Shown here piece after piece: positions 8,851 to 18,203 of a stretch of 64,000 nucleotides of DNA; position 1 is the stretch's first letter, and every line of letters begins with the position of its first letter. A program made the translations under genes and the position numbers. The stretch is from assembly GCA_949840915.1 (NCBI GenBank), contig CATKXY010000009.1:47701-111700 (forward strand), given 5' to 3'. The DNA is from an uncultured Lachnospiraceae bacterium (GTDB lineage Bacteria; Bacillota; Clostridia; Lachnospirales; Lachnospiraceae). The notes below the pieces were generated by a model, which worked only from the letters and a program-made list of their open reading frames with translations, was not told the DNA's origin and searched no databases.

Positions 8851-8883
8851 GACAGGGATACCGCATCTGGCGCCATCCCTATC
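8851..8883 (-). other. Intercistronic hairpin between binding-protein and permease genes
   Basis: On the minus strand GATAGGGAT pairs with ATCCCTGTC (9 pairs, one G-U). There is no U-tract directly after it. Such stems between a binding protein and its permease often stabilise the upstream mRNA part; here that is inference only. Confidence 0.4.
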
Positions 8884-8914
8884 CCAAAATCATATTGTCC
8901 TTAATAAATTCTCA

Positions 8915-9883
8915 TTATTCCTGAGGAAGCTCAATCGCAACATAGCCCTCGGGCACTGTGATCCCAAGCTCCGCGCAGATCTTCTCATTGTATTTCTTGG
9001 TCACATTGGGAGCAAAACGAACCTCCATAATGGAGATATCCGCACCGCCCTCCAGAATCTCATATGCCATCTCGCCCGTGGTATAACCGAGATCGTAATA
9101 GCTGATAGAAAGCGTAGCCACGCCACAGCCGCCGCAGATTCCCTCCTCACCTGCAATGACGGGGATTTTTGCGGGTCCTACCACATTGTAGACAGTCTCT
9201 GTGACAGATGCCAGCGTATTGTCGGTGGGAATATAGAGCACATCGCACTCGCCTGCAGCAGCGGTAGTCACCGCCTGCACCTCGTTGGTATCGGCAATAG
9301 GATATGTCTTGTAAGCGATGCCGTCCTCATCCAGCGCGGCTCCGAAAAGCTCAACCTGATACAGTGAGTTCGCCTCTGCCGAGCAGTACAGCAGTCCCAC
9401 CTGCTTTACGTCAGGGAAAAGCTCCACCAGCATATCCTCCTGCTCTGCGATAGGCGCAAGATCGGAGGTACCGGAGATATTTCTGCCGGTAGTCCCGGTC
9501 CAGCCGCTCAGCTCCAGAGCTGTGGCATAATCTGTCACCGAAGTGCCCAGAACCGGTATGGAAGTGGTTGCCGCTGCCGCTGCCTGCAGGGGAGAAGTGG
9601 CGTTTGCAAGGATCAGATCCACTCCGTCAGACACAAAGCCGTTACAGATCGTCGCCGCAGTCGTCTGCTCACCCTGCGCATTCTGCAGATTAAACTTCAC
9701 CTTGTCGCCAAGCTTATCCTTCAGCGCATCCTGAAAGCCCTGGGTCGCAGCATCCAGCGCCGCGTGCTCCACCAGCTGGCAGATACCCACATTGTAGACC
9801 TCCTCCTGCTTCTCTCCGCAGCCTGTCAGGCTCATGGCCGACATTGCCGCCACAAGCAGAAATGCCATCATTTTCTTTTTCAT
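8915..9883 (-). CDS. ABC transporter substrate-binding lipoprotein (PF04392, TrpX-like)
   Basis: A 322-residue lipoprotein: MKKKMMAFLLVAAMSAMS then lipobox LTGC-G. The mature part starts VYNVGICQLVEHAALDAATQGF, the usual opening of PF04392 (COG2984) binding proteins, and contains VLGTSVTDYATA and IPTDNTL as in that family. Members near Trp T-boxes bind tryptophan, but the specificity cannot be read here: there is no T-box, and instead a promoter plus a perfect palindrome upstream. GGAGGAGAG lies before ATG 9883. First gene of the three-gene importer. Confidence 0.92.
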   Translation of the reverse strand: MKKKMMAFLLVAAMSAMSLTGCGEKQEEVYNVGICQLVEHAALDAATQGFQDALKDKLGDKVKFNLQNAQGEQTTAATICNGFVSDGVDLILANATSPLQAAAAATTSIPVLGTSVTDYATALELSGWTGTTGRNISGTSDLAPIAEQEDMLVELFPDVKQVGLLYCSAEANSLYQVELFGAALDEDGIAYKTYPIADTNEVQAVTTAAAGECDVLYIPTDNTLASVTETVYNVVGPAKIPVIAGEEGICGGCGVATLSISYYDLGYTTGEMAYEILEGGADISIMEVRFAPNVTKKYNEKICAELGITVPEGYVAIELPQE

Positions 9884-9904
9884 AATTCTCTCCTCCTCGG
9901 GTAT

Positions 9905-9934
9905 TTTAGAACTTTAACCGATTAAAGTTCTAAA
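9905..9934. promoter_or_regulatory. Perfect 13-bp palindrome, likely operator in the leader of the ABC importer
   Basis: TTTAGAACTTTAA and TTAAAGTTCTAAA flank a 4-base centre. It lies about 13 bases downstream of the -10 box and 21 bases upstream of the start codon. The symmetric AT-rich form suits a dimeric repressor of MarR/TetR type acting as a block just after the promoter; an RNA hairpin is also possible. No regulator gene is adjacent. Confidence 0.7.
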
Positions 9935-9946
9935 TAATCACAGTAA

Positions 9947-9975
9947 AATATACACCATAATCCGTATTCTGTCAA
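9947..9975 (-). promoter_or_regulatory. Strong sigma-A promoter of the ABC importer
   Basis: Minus strand TTGACA, exactly 17 bases, TATATT. The palindrome at 9905-9934 follows within the first ~40 transcribed bases. The promoter abuts the 3' end of the beta-helix gene. Confidence 0.8.
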
Positions 9976-9986
9976 TATTCCCTGCC

Positions 9987-10667
9987 TCATCGTTTGGCGA
10001 CAACCTCAGAGTCCTTCTTAAAGATATGTTTTGCGGGTAGGAAGCCTCTCACACTTGAGATAGGATAAACATTGGAATCTCTGCCGATAACGGTCCCCGG
10101 ATTCAGGACACTGTTACAGCCCACCTCCACGCGGTCGCCCAGCATGGCGCCCATTTTCTTCAGACCTGTCTCCATGGCAAAAGGCCCGCTGTCTGATTCA
10201 CCCTTTACCACAACCGGCGTCTTGTCGCTCTTAACATTGGAAGTGATGGAGCCCGCGCCCATATGCGCCCGAAAACCCAGCACACTGTCGCCCACATAAT
10301 TATAATGCGGCACCTGGACCTTATTGAACAGCACCACATTCTTGAGCTCTGTGGAATTTCCCACCACCGCGCCCTTCCCTACGATGGCATTGCCGCGGAT
10401 AAAGGCACAGTGCCTGATCTCAGCCTCCTCATCAATGATGAGCGGACCGTTTAAGCAGGCGGTAGGAGCCACGCTGGCACTCTTTGCCACCCAGATATCC
10501 TCTCCCCGTTTCTCGAACCGATCCGGCGAGAGCGTCGCTCCCAATTCCAGAATATAATCGTGGATAGCAGGCAGTACCTCCCATGGATAAATGACATCCT
10601 CAAACAGCTTAGCGGCAATCGTCTCCTTTAAATCATACAACTCCTTCACTGTAATTTCCGGCAACAT
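9987..10667 (-). CDS. Left-handed beta-helix (hexapeptide repeat) protein, GlmU-C-terminal-like
   Basis: Start ATG 10667 is chosen because AGGAGG lies 7 bases upstream; the track's extension to 10769 overlaps topB. The 226-residue protein has a ~60-residue helical start (VKELYDLKETIAAKL) followed by hexapeptide-type repeats: AEIRHCAFIRGNAIVGKGAVVGNSTE, then GSITSNVKSD and VEVGCNSVLNPGTVIGRDSNVYP. This is the left-handed beta-helix of acyl/nucleotidyltransferase C-terminal halves. The N-terminal pyrophosphorylase domain of GlmU is absent, so the common annotation as UDP-GlcNAc pyrophosphorylase is doubtful. A sugar or amino-sugar acyltransferase role is possible; the substrate is unknown. Confidence 0.75.
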   Translation of the reverse strand: MLPEITVKELYDLKETIAAKLFEDVIYPWEVLPAIHDYILELGATLSPDRFEKRGEDIWVAKSASVAPTACLNGPLIIDEEAEIRHCAFIRGNAIVGKGAVVGNSTELKNVVLFNKVQVPHYNYVGDSVLGFRAHMGAGSITSNVKSDKTPVVVKGESDSGPFAMETGLKKMGAMLGDRVEVGCNSVLNPGTVIGRDSNVYPISSVRGFLPAKHIFKKDSEVVAKR

Positions 10668-10719
10668 TTTCCGTCCTCCTGTCATTTTGATACTAAATAT
10701 TATTCCGTCTTTCTGAACT

Positions 10720-12780
10720 TTACTTGTTCTGTTTCTTATAATTGGCCTCCGCTGCCTGAAACTGCGCATAGAGATTTCCCTGATTGTTCATCTGCTTTAC
10801 ATAATTGGTGCGCCTGATCACAAAATCGCTGAGCTTTCCCATGTACTCCTGTGATGTGATCTGTCCCTCTGCCACCTGGGCAAGTCCTTTCTCCCAGCTG
10901 GCGGTGAGCGCCGGATTCAAAAGCGGCTTGATGGAGGCGTCCACCACGTCGTAGATCATCTCCCCCATGAGTGTGGGCGTCAACACCTGCGTCTTTTTAT
11001 TCAGAGCAAGATATTCAATATTCACCAGCTTTTTGAGAATTTCCGCGCGGGTGGCGCTGGTCCCGATCCCGTTGCCCTTGATCTGGGCGCGCAGCTCCTC
11101 ATCCTCAATAAACTGTCCGGCGTTTTCCATGGTCAGGATAATACTGCCCGAGGTATATCGCTTGGGCGGGGTAGTCTCCCCCTCCTTGATCTCATATCCC
11201 CCCACAGTGACCGAGTCTCCTTTTTTAAGCTTCATCAGAAGTGCACAAAGCTCCGCGTCGCATTTCTCCTCCGTCTCTGCGCCCTCACCGGAAGTGTTTT
11301 CCCTGGCTTCCTTTCCGTCTGATCCGCCTTTGCCATCTTTGGCATCTCTCCCGTCCTTCTTAAAGGAATAGGCGGCGGCTTTCAGATATCCCTCCTGTGC
11401 GAGCACCTTGAAATTGGCAAAAAATTTCTCTTCCTTCACCTTTATGCAGAGAGCAAATTTCTGATACACGGCGGCAGGATAAAAAATACTCAGGAAACGC
11501 CTGGCAATCATCTCATACACATTGGCGGAGACAGGCGGCAGTCCTCTGAGATTATTCAGCCCTTGCCCGGTGGGAATGATGGCATAGTGATCCGTGATCT
11601 GCTTGTCATTCACATAGCGGGTCTTTGCAATCTTTTTATAGCCGTCCCCGGACAATATCTCCGATGCAAGCTGCGCTGTCTGCGCATAATTGCGAAGCCC
11701 GTTGATGTTTTTATGTATCTCCTTTGCCACTGCCGTGGAGAGCACTCTGGCATCCGTTCTGGGATAGGTGACCATTTTTCGCTCGTAAAGCTCCTGGACG
11801 ATGCGCAGCGTTTCATCGGGACTGATCTTGAACCATTTGGAGCAGTCATTCTGCAGCTCCGCAAGATTATAGAGCAGAGGCGGATTCTTATTCTCCTTTT
11901 TCCGCTCGATTCCCTCTACAACTACATCTCCCGCAGGTTCCTTCTGAAGATGTTCTATCAGCTTCTGCGCCGATGCCCTGTCCTTAAATCCATTTTCTTT
12001 ATAGAGCTCGGGCGAGGCATAGAAGACAGATCCCTCTGCCGCCTTCCACTCTCCCGTAAACTGCTTATTCTGCAGACAAAACTCTCCCAGCACGCGGTAG
12101 AACGGCGTCTTTACAAAGGAGCGTATCTCCCGTTCCCGATTGACGATCATGCCGAGCACACAAGTCATGACACGCCCCACGGAGATCACCGCCCGATCCC
12201 GCTTCAGATAATCCTTTACGGTTCTTCCGTATTTTAAGGTGAGTACTCTGGAGAAATTGATGCCCATCAGATAATCTTCCTTGGCCCGCAGATAGGCTGC
12301 ATCACTCAGAGCGTCATAGGCCGAGAGATCCTTTGCCTCCCGGATGCCGCGCAGGATCTCCTCCTCCGTCTGGGAGTCGATCCATACCCGGAGCCGTCTC
12401 TTGCCCCGGACTCCGGAGAGCTGCTCCACCAGCCTGTAGATATACTCCCCCTCACGCCCGGAGTCTGTGCAGACATAAATTGTCCCCACATCCTGACGGT
12501 TTAAAAGTCCGCTCACAGTCCTGAACTGCCTGGCTGCACTCTCAATGACCTCATAGCGAAATGTCTCCGGGATGAAGGGGATCGTATCAAAGCTCCAGCG
12601 ACGGTATTTCTCATCATAAACCTCGGGATAACTCATGGTGACCAGATGCCCCACACACCAGGTCACAATGGCCTCCTCTGATTCCAGATACCCGTCGCAT
12701 TTGCGCATATTTAATTTTAAAGCGCCGGCAAACTCTCTTGCCACGCTGGGTTTCTCAGCTATAAAAAGGTTTTTACTCAT
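10720..12780 (-). CDS. topB: DNA topoisomerase III
   Basis: A 686-residue type IA topoisomerase. The N-terminal Toprim domain shows LFIAEKPSVAREFA and the metal-binding CTDSGREGE. The catalytic tyrosine is in MVTYPRTDAR, and SATRAEIL follows as expected. The C-terminus (after ~620) is a short helical tail with no zinc fingers, so this is TopB-like rather than TopA. Residues ~490-515 hold an unusually charged Gly/Lys/Asp/Glu insertion (GRDAKDGKGGSDGKEAREN). It relaxes and decatenates DNA. It starts 3 bases after the upstream ATPase stop, so the two are cotranscribed. Confidence 0.95.
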   Translation of the reverse strand: MSKNLFIAEKPSVAREFAGALKLNMRKCDGYLESEEAIVTWCVGHLVTMSYPEVYDEKYRRWSFDTIPFIPETFRYEVIESAARQFRTVSGLLNRQDVGTIYVCTDSGREGEYIYRLVEQLSGVRGKRRLRVWIDSQTEEEILRGIREAKDLSAYDALSDAAYLRAKEDYLMGINFSRVLTLKYGRTVKDYLKRDRAVISVGRVMTCVLGMIVNREREIRSFVKTPFYRVLGEFCLQNKQFTGEWKAAEGSVFYASPELYKENGFKDRASAQKLIEHLQKEPAGDVVVEGIERKKENKNPPLLYNLAELQNDCSKWFKISPDETLRIVQELYERKMVTYPRTDARVLSTAVAKEIHKNINGLRNYAQTAQLASEILSGDGYKKIAKTRYVNDKQITDHYAIIPTGQGLNNLRGLPPVSANVYEMIARRFLSIFYPAAVYQKFALCIKVKEEKFFANFKVLAQEGYLKAAAYSFKKDGRDAKDGKGGSDGKEARENTSGEGAETEEKCDAELCALLMKLKKGDSVTVGGYEIKEGETTPPKRYTSGSIILTMENAGQFIEDEELRAQIKGNGIGTSATRAEILKKLVNIEYLALNKKTQVLTPTLMGEMIYDVVDASIKPLLNPALTASWEKGLAQVAEGQITSQEYMGKLSDFVIRRTNYVKQMNNQGNLYAQFQAAEANYKKQNK

Positions 12781-12783
12781 AAA

Positions 12784-13797
12784 TCAGCTCTTTCGATATG
12801 CCTCCCTCACAAAACCCGGAAATGCATCTTCCACGATCTCCTTGTAAAACTGCTTCGGCGTAAGCTCCTCGAGGAGACTTTGATATGGATAGATAAAACG
12901 AAAATAAAAACGCACATAGGGCTTTGTGATACGGTATGCTCCCGCCCCAACCTTCTCCACCAGATCGATCTCCATCAGATTCTTCAGATAGACGCTGATC
13001 TTTGCTCTGGAAAATGCGGTTCGATGATAGATGTCATTGAGCCTGCCGCCGCCCGCCGCCATGGTGGTGAGAATCGTATTGTACACGGATGTCTCTCTCA
13101 GCTCCTCCGCAAGGCACCCGGCCATCTCCCCGTGAATACTGCTGTATTTGTCCACGATGTTGTGAATCAGATTGTCCGAGGCGCTCAGCTGCCTGTCCGT
13201 CCGGTTCCAGAGTCCGGGTACGCCTCCCAGAACCGCGTACAGCTGAACACAGTCATCCTGACTGTACTCTGCATAAAGCTCCTGCATCCTCTGAATGCCA
13301 AGCTCCCGGACCTTCAGGAAACCGGAGATTGCGGCAGCCTCGCCGCCGATTTTCCTGACCATGCTGTTCTCTACCCAGCCCGCCGCCGAACTGCACAGGA
13401 TTACCAAAAGAGGCACGCCGCTGTTTTTAACAAATAGATTCAGCTTGGTAAAAAAGCCCGTGCCGCCTTTGACCAGATAGTGAAACTCGTCAACGACAAA
13501 GACCGTTTTCTCGTCGGATGCCGTTCCTGCCGCCTTCTCAAAGATCGCCTCATACTCGGGACAGGCTCCGGATTCCTCCTGAGGCAGTCCCAGCTCTCTG
13601 GCCCACTGATAGCGCTGTTCCCTGTCAGAGCAGGATCGCGCCCTGTAATAAACAGCCTTTTTATCCTTACAGAAGTCTTTTAACAACGCGGTCTTGCCCA
13701 CACCCGTCTGCCCGTAGACCACCAGTATACGGCTGTTCTCCGAGCCAAAATACTGATTCAGATAATGCAGCTCCGTCTCCCGTCCCACAAAAGTCAT
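12784..13797 (-). CDS. Archaeal-type ATPase with winged-helix C-terminus (COG1672-like)
   Basis: A 337-residue protein opening MTFVGRETELHYLNQYF with Walker A VYGQTGVGKTALL and Walker B VFVVDEFHYL. After the AAA-type domain comes a winged-helix region (GRLNDIYHRTAFSRAKISVYLKNLMEIDLVEKV). This is the layout of COG1672 archaeal-type ATPases, which often continue into a DUF234 nuclease-like domain of ~100 residues. Here the protein ends soon after KPYVRFYFRFIYPY, so that domain is mostly missing. Function is not known; it sits immediately upstream of topB and 10 bases from the EAL gene. Confidence 0.75.
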   Translation of the reverse strand: MTFVGRETELHYLNQYFGSENSRILVVYGQTGVGKTALLKDFCKDKKAVYYRARSCSDREQRYQWARELGLPQEESGACPEYEAIFEKAAGTASDEKTVFVVDEFHYLVKGGTGFFTKLNLFVKNSGVPLLVILCSSAAGWVENSMVRKIGGEAAAISGFLKVRELGIQRMQELYAEYSQDDCVQLYAVLGGVPGLWNRTDRQLSASDNLIHNIVDKYSSIHGEMAGCLAEELRETSVYNTILTTMAAGGGRLNDIYHRTAFSRAKISVYLKNLMEIDLVEKVGAGAYRITKPYVRFYFRFIYPYQSLLEELTPKQFYKEIVEDAFPGFVREAYRKS

Positions 13798-13807
13798 AAG
13801 TTTATCC

Positions 13808-15535
13808 TCATATAATTCCCTGCAGCATTTTGTCGATGTCTTCCGGCGGCTGAGGCCTGCCCAGAAGATATCCCTGAATCATATCACAGCCGATGGCGTG
13901 AAGATAATTATACTGAGCTTCCTCCTCCACTCCCTCCGCAATGGATTCCACCCCCAGGGATTTCACCATATTGATAATGGACTCTGTGATGATCCGGGTA
14001 GCTCCGTCAGTCAAAACGGTGTCGATAAAGCTCTTGTCGATCTTAAGCGTATCGATGGGCAGCTTTTTTAAATAGGACAAAGAGGAGAATCCTGTGCCGA
14101 AATCATCCAGCGAAATGCGGATGCCGGTCTCCCTGAGAACCTTCAGCTTTTCGATGACCTTGTTAAAGTCCTCAATGAGAATACTCTCTGTGATTTCGAT
14201 TTCTACCTCGTTTGGTTTCACACGGTACTGTCCTATGATCCGCAAAAGCTCCTCGACAAAATCTTCCCGATTGTACTGTACCGCTGAAATATTGATGGAT
14301 ACAATGAAGGGTATCCCGTAACGCTCACGCCAGCCGGCATAATACCTGACGCTCTGTTCCACCACCCAGCTTCCTATGGGAACAATACATCCGTTCTTTT
14401 CCGCGATGGGGATAAAGACATCCGGGCTGATCATATGTCCGGTATCATCCTTCCAGCGGATCAATGCCTCCACACCCCGAAGCTTTCTGTTGCCGGTGTA
14501 ATACTGCGGCTGAAAATAAAGCAGGAAATTGCTGGTGAACACAGCTTCTTTAAGCTTGTTCTCCATCTCGATATTGTTCAGGAAATCGTTCAGTATGGGT
14601 GTGTCAAAATACTGAATCGTATTCTTGCCCATGCTCTTACAGCGGAACATGACGATCTCTGCACAGTTGATCAGATCCAATGCCGATGCGGCCGCCTCCG
14701 GATACTCGGCCACGCCGATGCTGACCGTGACACTGGCCTGCTGGCCTCCGCTCAGGGAAAAGGGAGACGCGGTTCTGCCCTCAATGGCTTTATGGATATG
14801 CTCAACGCTGCGGCTGCCGGAAGGATCATAGATGGCAATGCAATACACGTCATTATTCAGGTGGCAGACAATCACGTCCTCATCGGAAAACTCCTTTAAA
14901 AATGCGCCGAAGGTCTGGATCAGTTCATCTCCTATCACCATGCCCATACCGTCATTGATCTTCTTGAAATCATCAATATCTACCACCATGACGCTGACGA
15001 TGCTGTGTTCCACCTTCGCTCTTCTTATAAACTCTCCCAAAAGCGTCACAAAGTAATTGCGGTTGAACAATCCTGTCATGGCGTCGTAATGAGCCATATA
15101 AATCAGTTCGTCCCGCTGTATCTTCTGCTTTGTGGTGTCCTCCACCACGATCAGTTTGTCACGGGCAGCCCCCAGTTCATCGTATAACACAGTGGTCCGG
15201 AAGGAATACCAGCATTTTCCGTCCCTGTGTCTGCACTCCAGTTCAGAGAATTCCTTTCCGCTCTTCTCCGCAAACAGAACATCTCTGAGAGGCATGATAC
15301 AGACATCCTCCACCTCGTCAAATATCTTTGCGATATCCTTAATGTCCTGAATGTCAAAATTAAAAAACTCCCGCCATTTGCCCATGGTGATGATCTCGTT
15401 CTTCTCAAAAGAATAGTAAAGATAAGCACAGTTGGACGTATCGCAGATCATCTTATACATCTTTTCCCTTGCGTTAAGCTTTTGATTCATCGCTTTCAGC
15501 AGATCTAACTGATAGTGCAGCTCATTCATACTCAT
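13808..15535 (-). CDS. c-di-GMP phosphodiesterase with degenerate GGDEF domain (PAS-like/GGDEF/EAL)
   Basis: A 575-residue cytoplasmic protein. The first ~145 residues, after a coiled start, resemble a PAS fold ending in LIVVEDTTKQK. A GGDEF domain follows (AHYDAMTGLFNRNYF), but the active loop reads HLNNDVY instead of R-GGDEF, so cyclase activity is unlikely. The EAL domain from ~320 keeps every catalytic element: EALIRW, SINISAVQ, EITES, LDDFGTGFSSL, KIDKSFI, AEGVEEEA and QGYLLGRP. It should hydrolyse c-di-GMP. The degenerate GGDEF may sense GTP or only regulate. It lies in the argH-asd run and may share its transcript. Confidence 0.9.
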   Translation of the reverse strand: MSMNELHYQLDLLKAMNQKLNAREKMYKMICDTSNCAYLYYSFEKNEIITMGKWREFFNFDIQDIKDIAKIFDEVEDVCIMPLRDVLFAEKSGKEFSELECRHRDGKCWYSFRTTVLYDELGAARDKLIVVEDTTKQKIQRDELIYMAHYDAMTGLFNRNYFVTLLGEFIRRAKVEHSIVSVMVVDIDDFKKINDGMGMVIGDELIQTFGAFLKEFSDEDVIVCHLNNDVYCIAIYDPSGSRSVEHIHKAIEGRTASPFSLSGGQQASVTVSIGVAEYPEAAASALDLINCAEIVMFRCKSMGKNTIQYFDTPILNDFLNNIEMENKLKEAVFTSNFLLYFQPQYYTGNRKLRGVEALIRWKDDTGHMISPDVFIPIAEKNGCIVPIGSWVVEQSVRYYAGWRERYGIPFIVSINISAVQYNREDFVEELLRIIGQYRVKPNEVEIEITESILIEDFNKVIEKLKVLRETGIRISLDDFGTGFSSLSYLKKLPIDTLKIDKSFIDTVLTDGATRIITESIINMVKSLGVESIAEGVEEEAQYNYLHAIGCDMIQGYLLGRPQPPEDIDKMLQGII

Positions 15536-15564
15536 ACCTCTTATCTCATGCAGCCTTCCAGCAG

Positions 15565-16650
15565 TTATTTTCTGGTGATATATCCCTGCGCCTTCAAAAG
15601 CTCTGCGCAGAGCACTGCACCGCCTGCTGCACCGCGGACCGTATTGTGGGAAAGCCCTACAAACTTCCAGTCATACACTGTGTCCTCGCGGAGACGTCCC
15701 ACACTGACGCCCATACCGTTCTCATAGTCCACATCCAGCGCCACCTGAGGTCTGTTATCCTCCTCCAGATACTGTATAAACTGCACCGGGGCACTGGGAA
15801 GCCCCAGTCTCTGCGGCTCTCCCGAGAAACTGCGCAGTTTCTCGATCAACTGCTCCTTCGTGGGCTTTTTATTGAATTTGACAAACACGGCCGCCGTGTG
15901 ACCGTTCAGCACAGGTACACGGATACACTGACAGGTTATCACCGGGCCTTCGGCAGGCTTGATCACGCCGTCCTCAATCTTTCCCCAGATGCGCAGAGGC
16001 TCCTTCTCACTCTTCTCCTCCTCGCCGCCGATGTAGGGGATGATATTTCCCTCCATCTCGGGCCAGTCCTTAAAGGTCTTTCCCGCACCGGATATTGCCT
16101 GATAAGTGGTCGCCACCACCTCTGTGGGCTCAAACTCCTTCCACGCAGTGAGCACGGGAGCATAGCTCTGGATGGAACAGTTGGGCTTTACTGCCACAAA
16201 TCCCCTGACAGTTCCCAGGCGCTTTTTCTGGAAGTCAATCACCTTCATGTGCTCAGGATTGATCTCAGGCACCACCATCGGCACATCGGGTGTCCAGCGG
16301 TGGGCACTGTTGTTGGATACCACGGGAGTCTCTGTCTTCGCATAGTCCTCCTCGATCTTTTTGATCTCCTCTTTAGTCATGTCCACAGCGCTGAACACAA
16401 AGTCCACCTGTGAGGCCACGGCCTCCACCTCGTTCACATTCATGACAATCAGCTTCTTTACGGCCTCCGGCATAGGAGTGTCCATCTTCCAACGGTCTCC
16501 CACCGCCTCCTCATAGGTCTTGCCTGCGGAGCGGGGGCTTGCGGCGATGGTAGTCACCTCAAACCACGGATGATTCTCCAGCAGCGCGATAAAACGCTGC
16601 CCGACCATGCCTGTTCCGCCTAAAATTCCAACCTTTAACTTCTCGTCCAT
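15565..16650 (-). CDS. asd: Aspartate-semialdehyde dehydrogenase
   Basis: Start ATG 16650 follows AGGAGGAAATC; the track's longer frame overlaps argH. The 361-residue enzyme opens KVGILGGTGMVGQRF, the NADP-binding loop. The catalytic cysteine is in KPNCSIQ. EGNIIPYIGGEE and the catalytic-His region VLNGHTAAV are those of the archaeal/fungal-type subgroup. It converts aspartyl phosphate to the semialdehyde, the branch point to lysine/diaminopimelate, threonine and methionine. It follows argH by 31 bases and is likely in the same operon. Confidence 0.95.
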   Translation of the reverse strand: MDEKLKVGILGGTGMVGQRFIALLENHPWFEVTTIAASPRSAGKTYEEAVGDRWKMDTPMPEAVKKLIVMNVNEVEAVASQVDFVFSAVDMTKEEIKKIEEDYAKTETPVVSNNSAHRWTPDVPMVVPEINPEHMKVIDFQKKRLGTVRGFVAVKPNCSIQSYAPVLTAWKEFEPTEVVATTYQAISGAGKTFKDWPEMEGNIIPYIGGEEEKSEKEPLRIWGKIEDGVIKPAEGPVITCQCIRVPVLNGHTAAVFVKFNKKPTKEQLIEKLRSFSGEPQRLGLPSAPVQFIQYLEEDNRPQVALDVDYENGMGVSVGRLREDTVYDWKFVGLSHNTVRGAAGGAVLCAELLKAQGYITRK

Positions 16651-16681
16651 TTTGATTTCCTCCTGTTTATTCTGTATGCAT

Positions 16682-18100
16682 TTATTCTTCTTCCCACCCG
16701 CTCTGATCGGGCAGCCATTCCGCTTCCTCCGCGAGATACTCTCTGTGCAGCGCAATTACCTCTCTCATCGCATCAGGCCCGGGCGCACCTACCGTCAGAC
16801 GCTTCTCCACACAGGTCTTGAGAGACACCGCATCATAAATATCATTTTCAAATTTATCGCTTATGTTCTGCAGCTCCTCCAGTGTCAATGCATCGATGGA
16901 AGTATTCTTCCCGATACAGTAGAGCACCAGCCTGCCGATGATACCGTGCGCATCCCGAAACGGTACTCCCTTGTTGACCAGATAATCTGCCGCATCCGTG
17001 GCATTGGTAAAGCCGTTCATGGCGCTCTCCGCCATGCGCTCTCCGCGGAACCTCATGGTCGCCAGCATCCCCGTGAACAGACTGATGCACTCCTTCGCCG
17101 TGTCAAAAGCGTCGAAGGCCATCTCCTTGTCCTCCTGCATGTCCTTATTATAGGCCAGAGGCAGTCCTTTCATCGTGGTGAGCAGACTCATCAGCGCGCC
17201 ATAGACGCGGCCTGTCTTGCCCCGCACCAGCTCCGCAATATCAGGGTTCTTCTTCTGAGGCATGATGCTGCTCCCGGTAGAAAAGGCGTCATCGATCTCC
17301 ACAAACTGATATTCGTTGGAGTTCCATATGATGATCTCCTCGGAAAAACGGCTCAGATGCATCATCACTGTGGAAAGCGCCGCCAGAAACTCAATCAGAT
17401 AGTCTCTGTCCGCCACGGAGTCCATGCTGTTTAACGTAGGGCCCTCAAAGCCCATAAGCTTTGCCGTGTACTCTCTGTCCAGCGGATAAGTAGTACCCGC
17501 CAGCGCTCCCGCCCCCAGCGGGCAGAAATTCATTCGTTTAAAAATATCATACATGCGGAGCCTGTCCCGCTTAAACATCTCAAAATAGGCGCCGTAATGA
17601 TGCGCCAGTGTGGTGGGCTGGGCCTTCTGCAGATGGGTGAAGCCCGGCATGTAGGTTTCCACATGCTCCTCCATTGTATTCAAAATCGCCTCCAGCAGCT
17701 TCTTTAAAAGATCATCCACCAAAAGCACCTGCAGACGCGTGTAGAGTCTCATATCCAAAGCCACCTGATCGTTGCGGCTCCTGCCGGTGTGAAGCTTCTT
17801 TCCCGCATCCCCGATCCGCTGAATCAGATTTGCCTCCACAAAGCTGTGAATATCCTCATACTTATCGTCAATTACAAGCTTCCCGCTCTCCACATCCTCC
17901 CGGATAGATCTGAGCCCGCCGACAATGCTCTGCATCTCGTCCGAAGTGAGAATTCCCTGCTTTGCCAGCATACATACATGGGCCACACTGCCCTCAATGT
18001 CCTGGTGGTATAGTCTCTTGTCAAATCCGATGGAGGCGTTAAACTCGTATACCTGTCTGTCCGTCTCCTTGGTAAAACGCCCTCCCCATAATTGTGCCAT
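16682..18100 (-). CDS. argH: Argininosuccinate lyase
   Basis: A 472-residue member of the fumarase/aspartase superfamily. MAQLWGGRFTKETDRQVYEFNAS is the usual start; TGRSRNDQVALDMRL and the mobile catalytic loop GSSIMPQKKNPDIAEL are intact. It splits argininosuccinate into arginine and fumarate. GGAGAG lies upstream of ATG 18100, and a promoter (TTGCAT-17-TAAAAT) is readable ~40 bases further up. No argG is in the window; asd follows directly. The pairing with asd suggests one amino acid biosynthesis transcript. Confidence 0.97.
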   Translation of the reverse strand: MAQLWGGRFTKETDRQVYEFNASIGFDKRLYHQDIEGSVAHVCMLAKQGILTSDEMQSIVGGLRSIREDVESGKLVIDDKYEDIHSFVEANLIQRIGDAGKKLHTGRSRNDQVALDMRLYTRLQVLLVDDLLKKLLEAILNTMEEHVETYMPGFTHLQKAQPTTLAHHYGAYFEMFKRDRLRMYDIFKRMNFCPLGAGALAGTTYPLDREYTAKLMGFEGPTLNSMDSVADRDYLIEFLAALSTVMMHLSRFSEEIIIWNSNEYQFVEIDDAFSTGSSIMPQKKNPDIAELVRGKTGRVYGALMSLLTTMKGLPLAYNKDMQEDKEMAFDAFDTAKECISLFTGMLATMRFRGERMAESAMNGFTNATDAADYLVNKGVPFRDAHGIIGRLVLYCIGKNTSIDALTLEELQNISDKFENDIYDAVSLKTCVEKRLTVGAPGPDAMREVIALHREYLAEEAEWLPDQSGWEEE

Positions 18101-18135
18101 AGCGCTCTCCTTTATCTGTCAGATAATTAAATTTA

Positions 18136-18164
18136 ATTTTAACACAAACCGTAACCGAATGCAA
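18136..18164 (-). promoter_or_regulatory. argH: Sigma-A-like promoter of argH
   Basis: Minus strand TTGCAT, 17 bases, TAAAAT, with the ribosome binding site ~25 bases downstream of the -10. No ARG-box-like palindrome was recognised beside it. Confidence 0.65.
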
Positions 18165-18203
18165 CATAAGCTGCTTTTTTCTGTTTTCCCTTTTGATAAA
18201 GCT

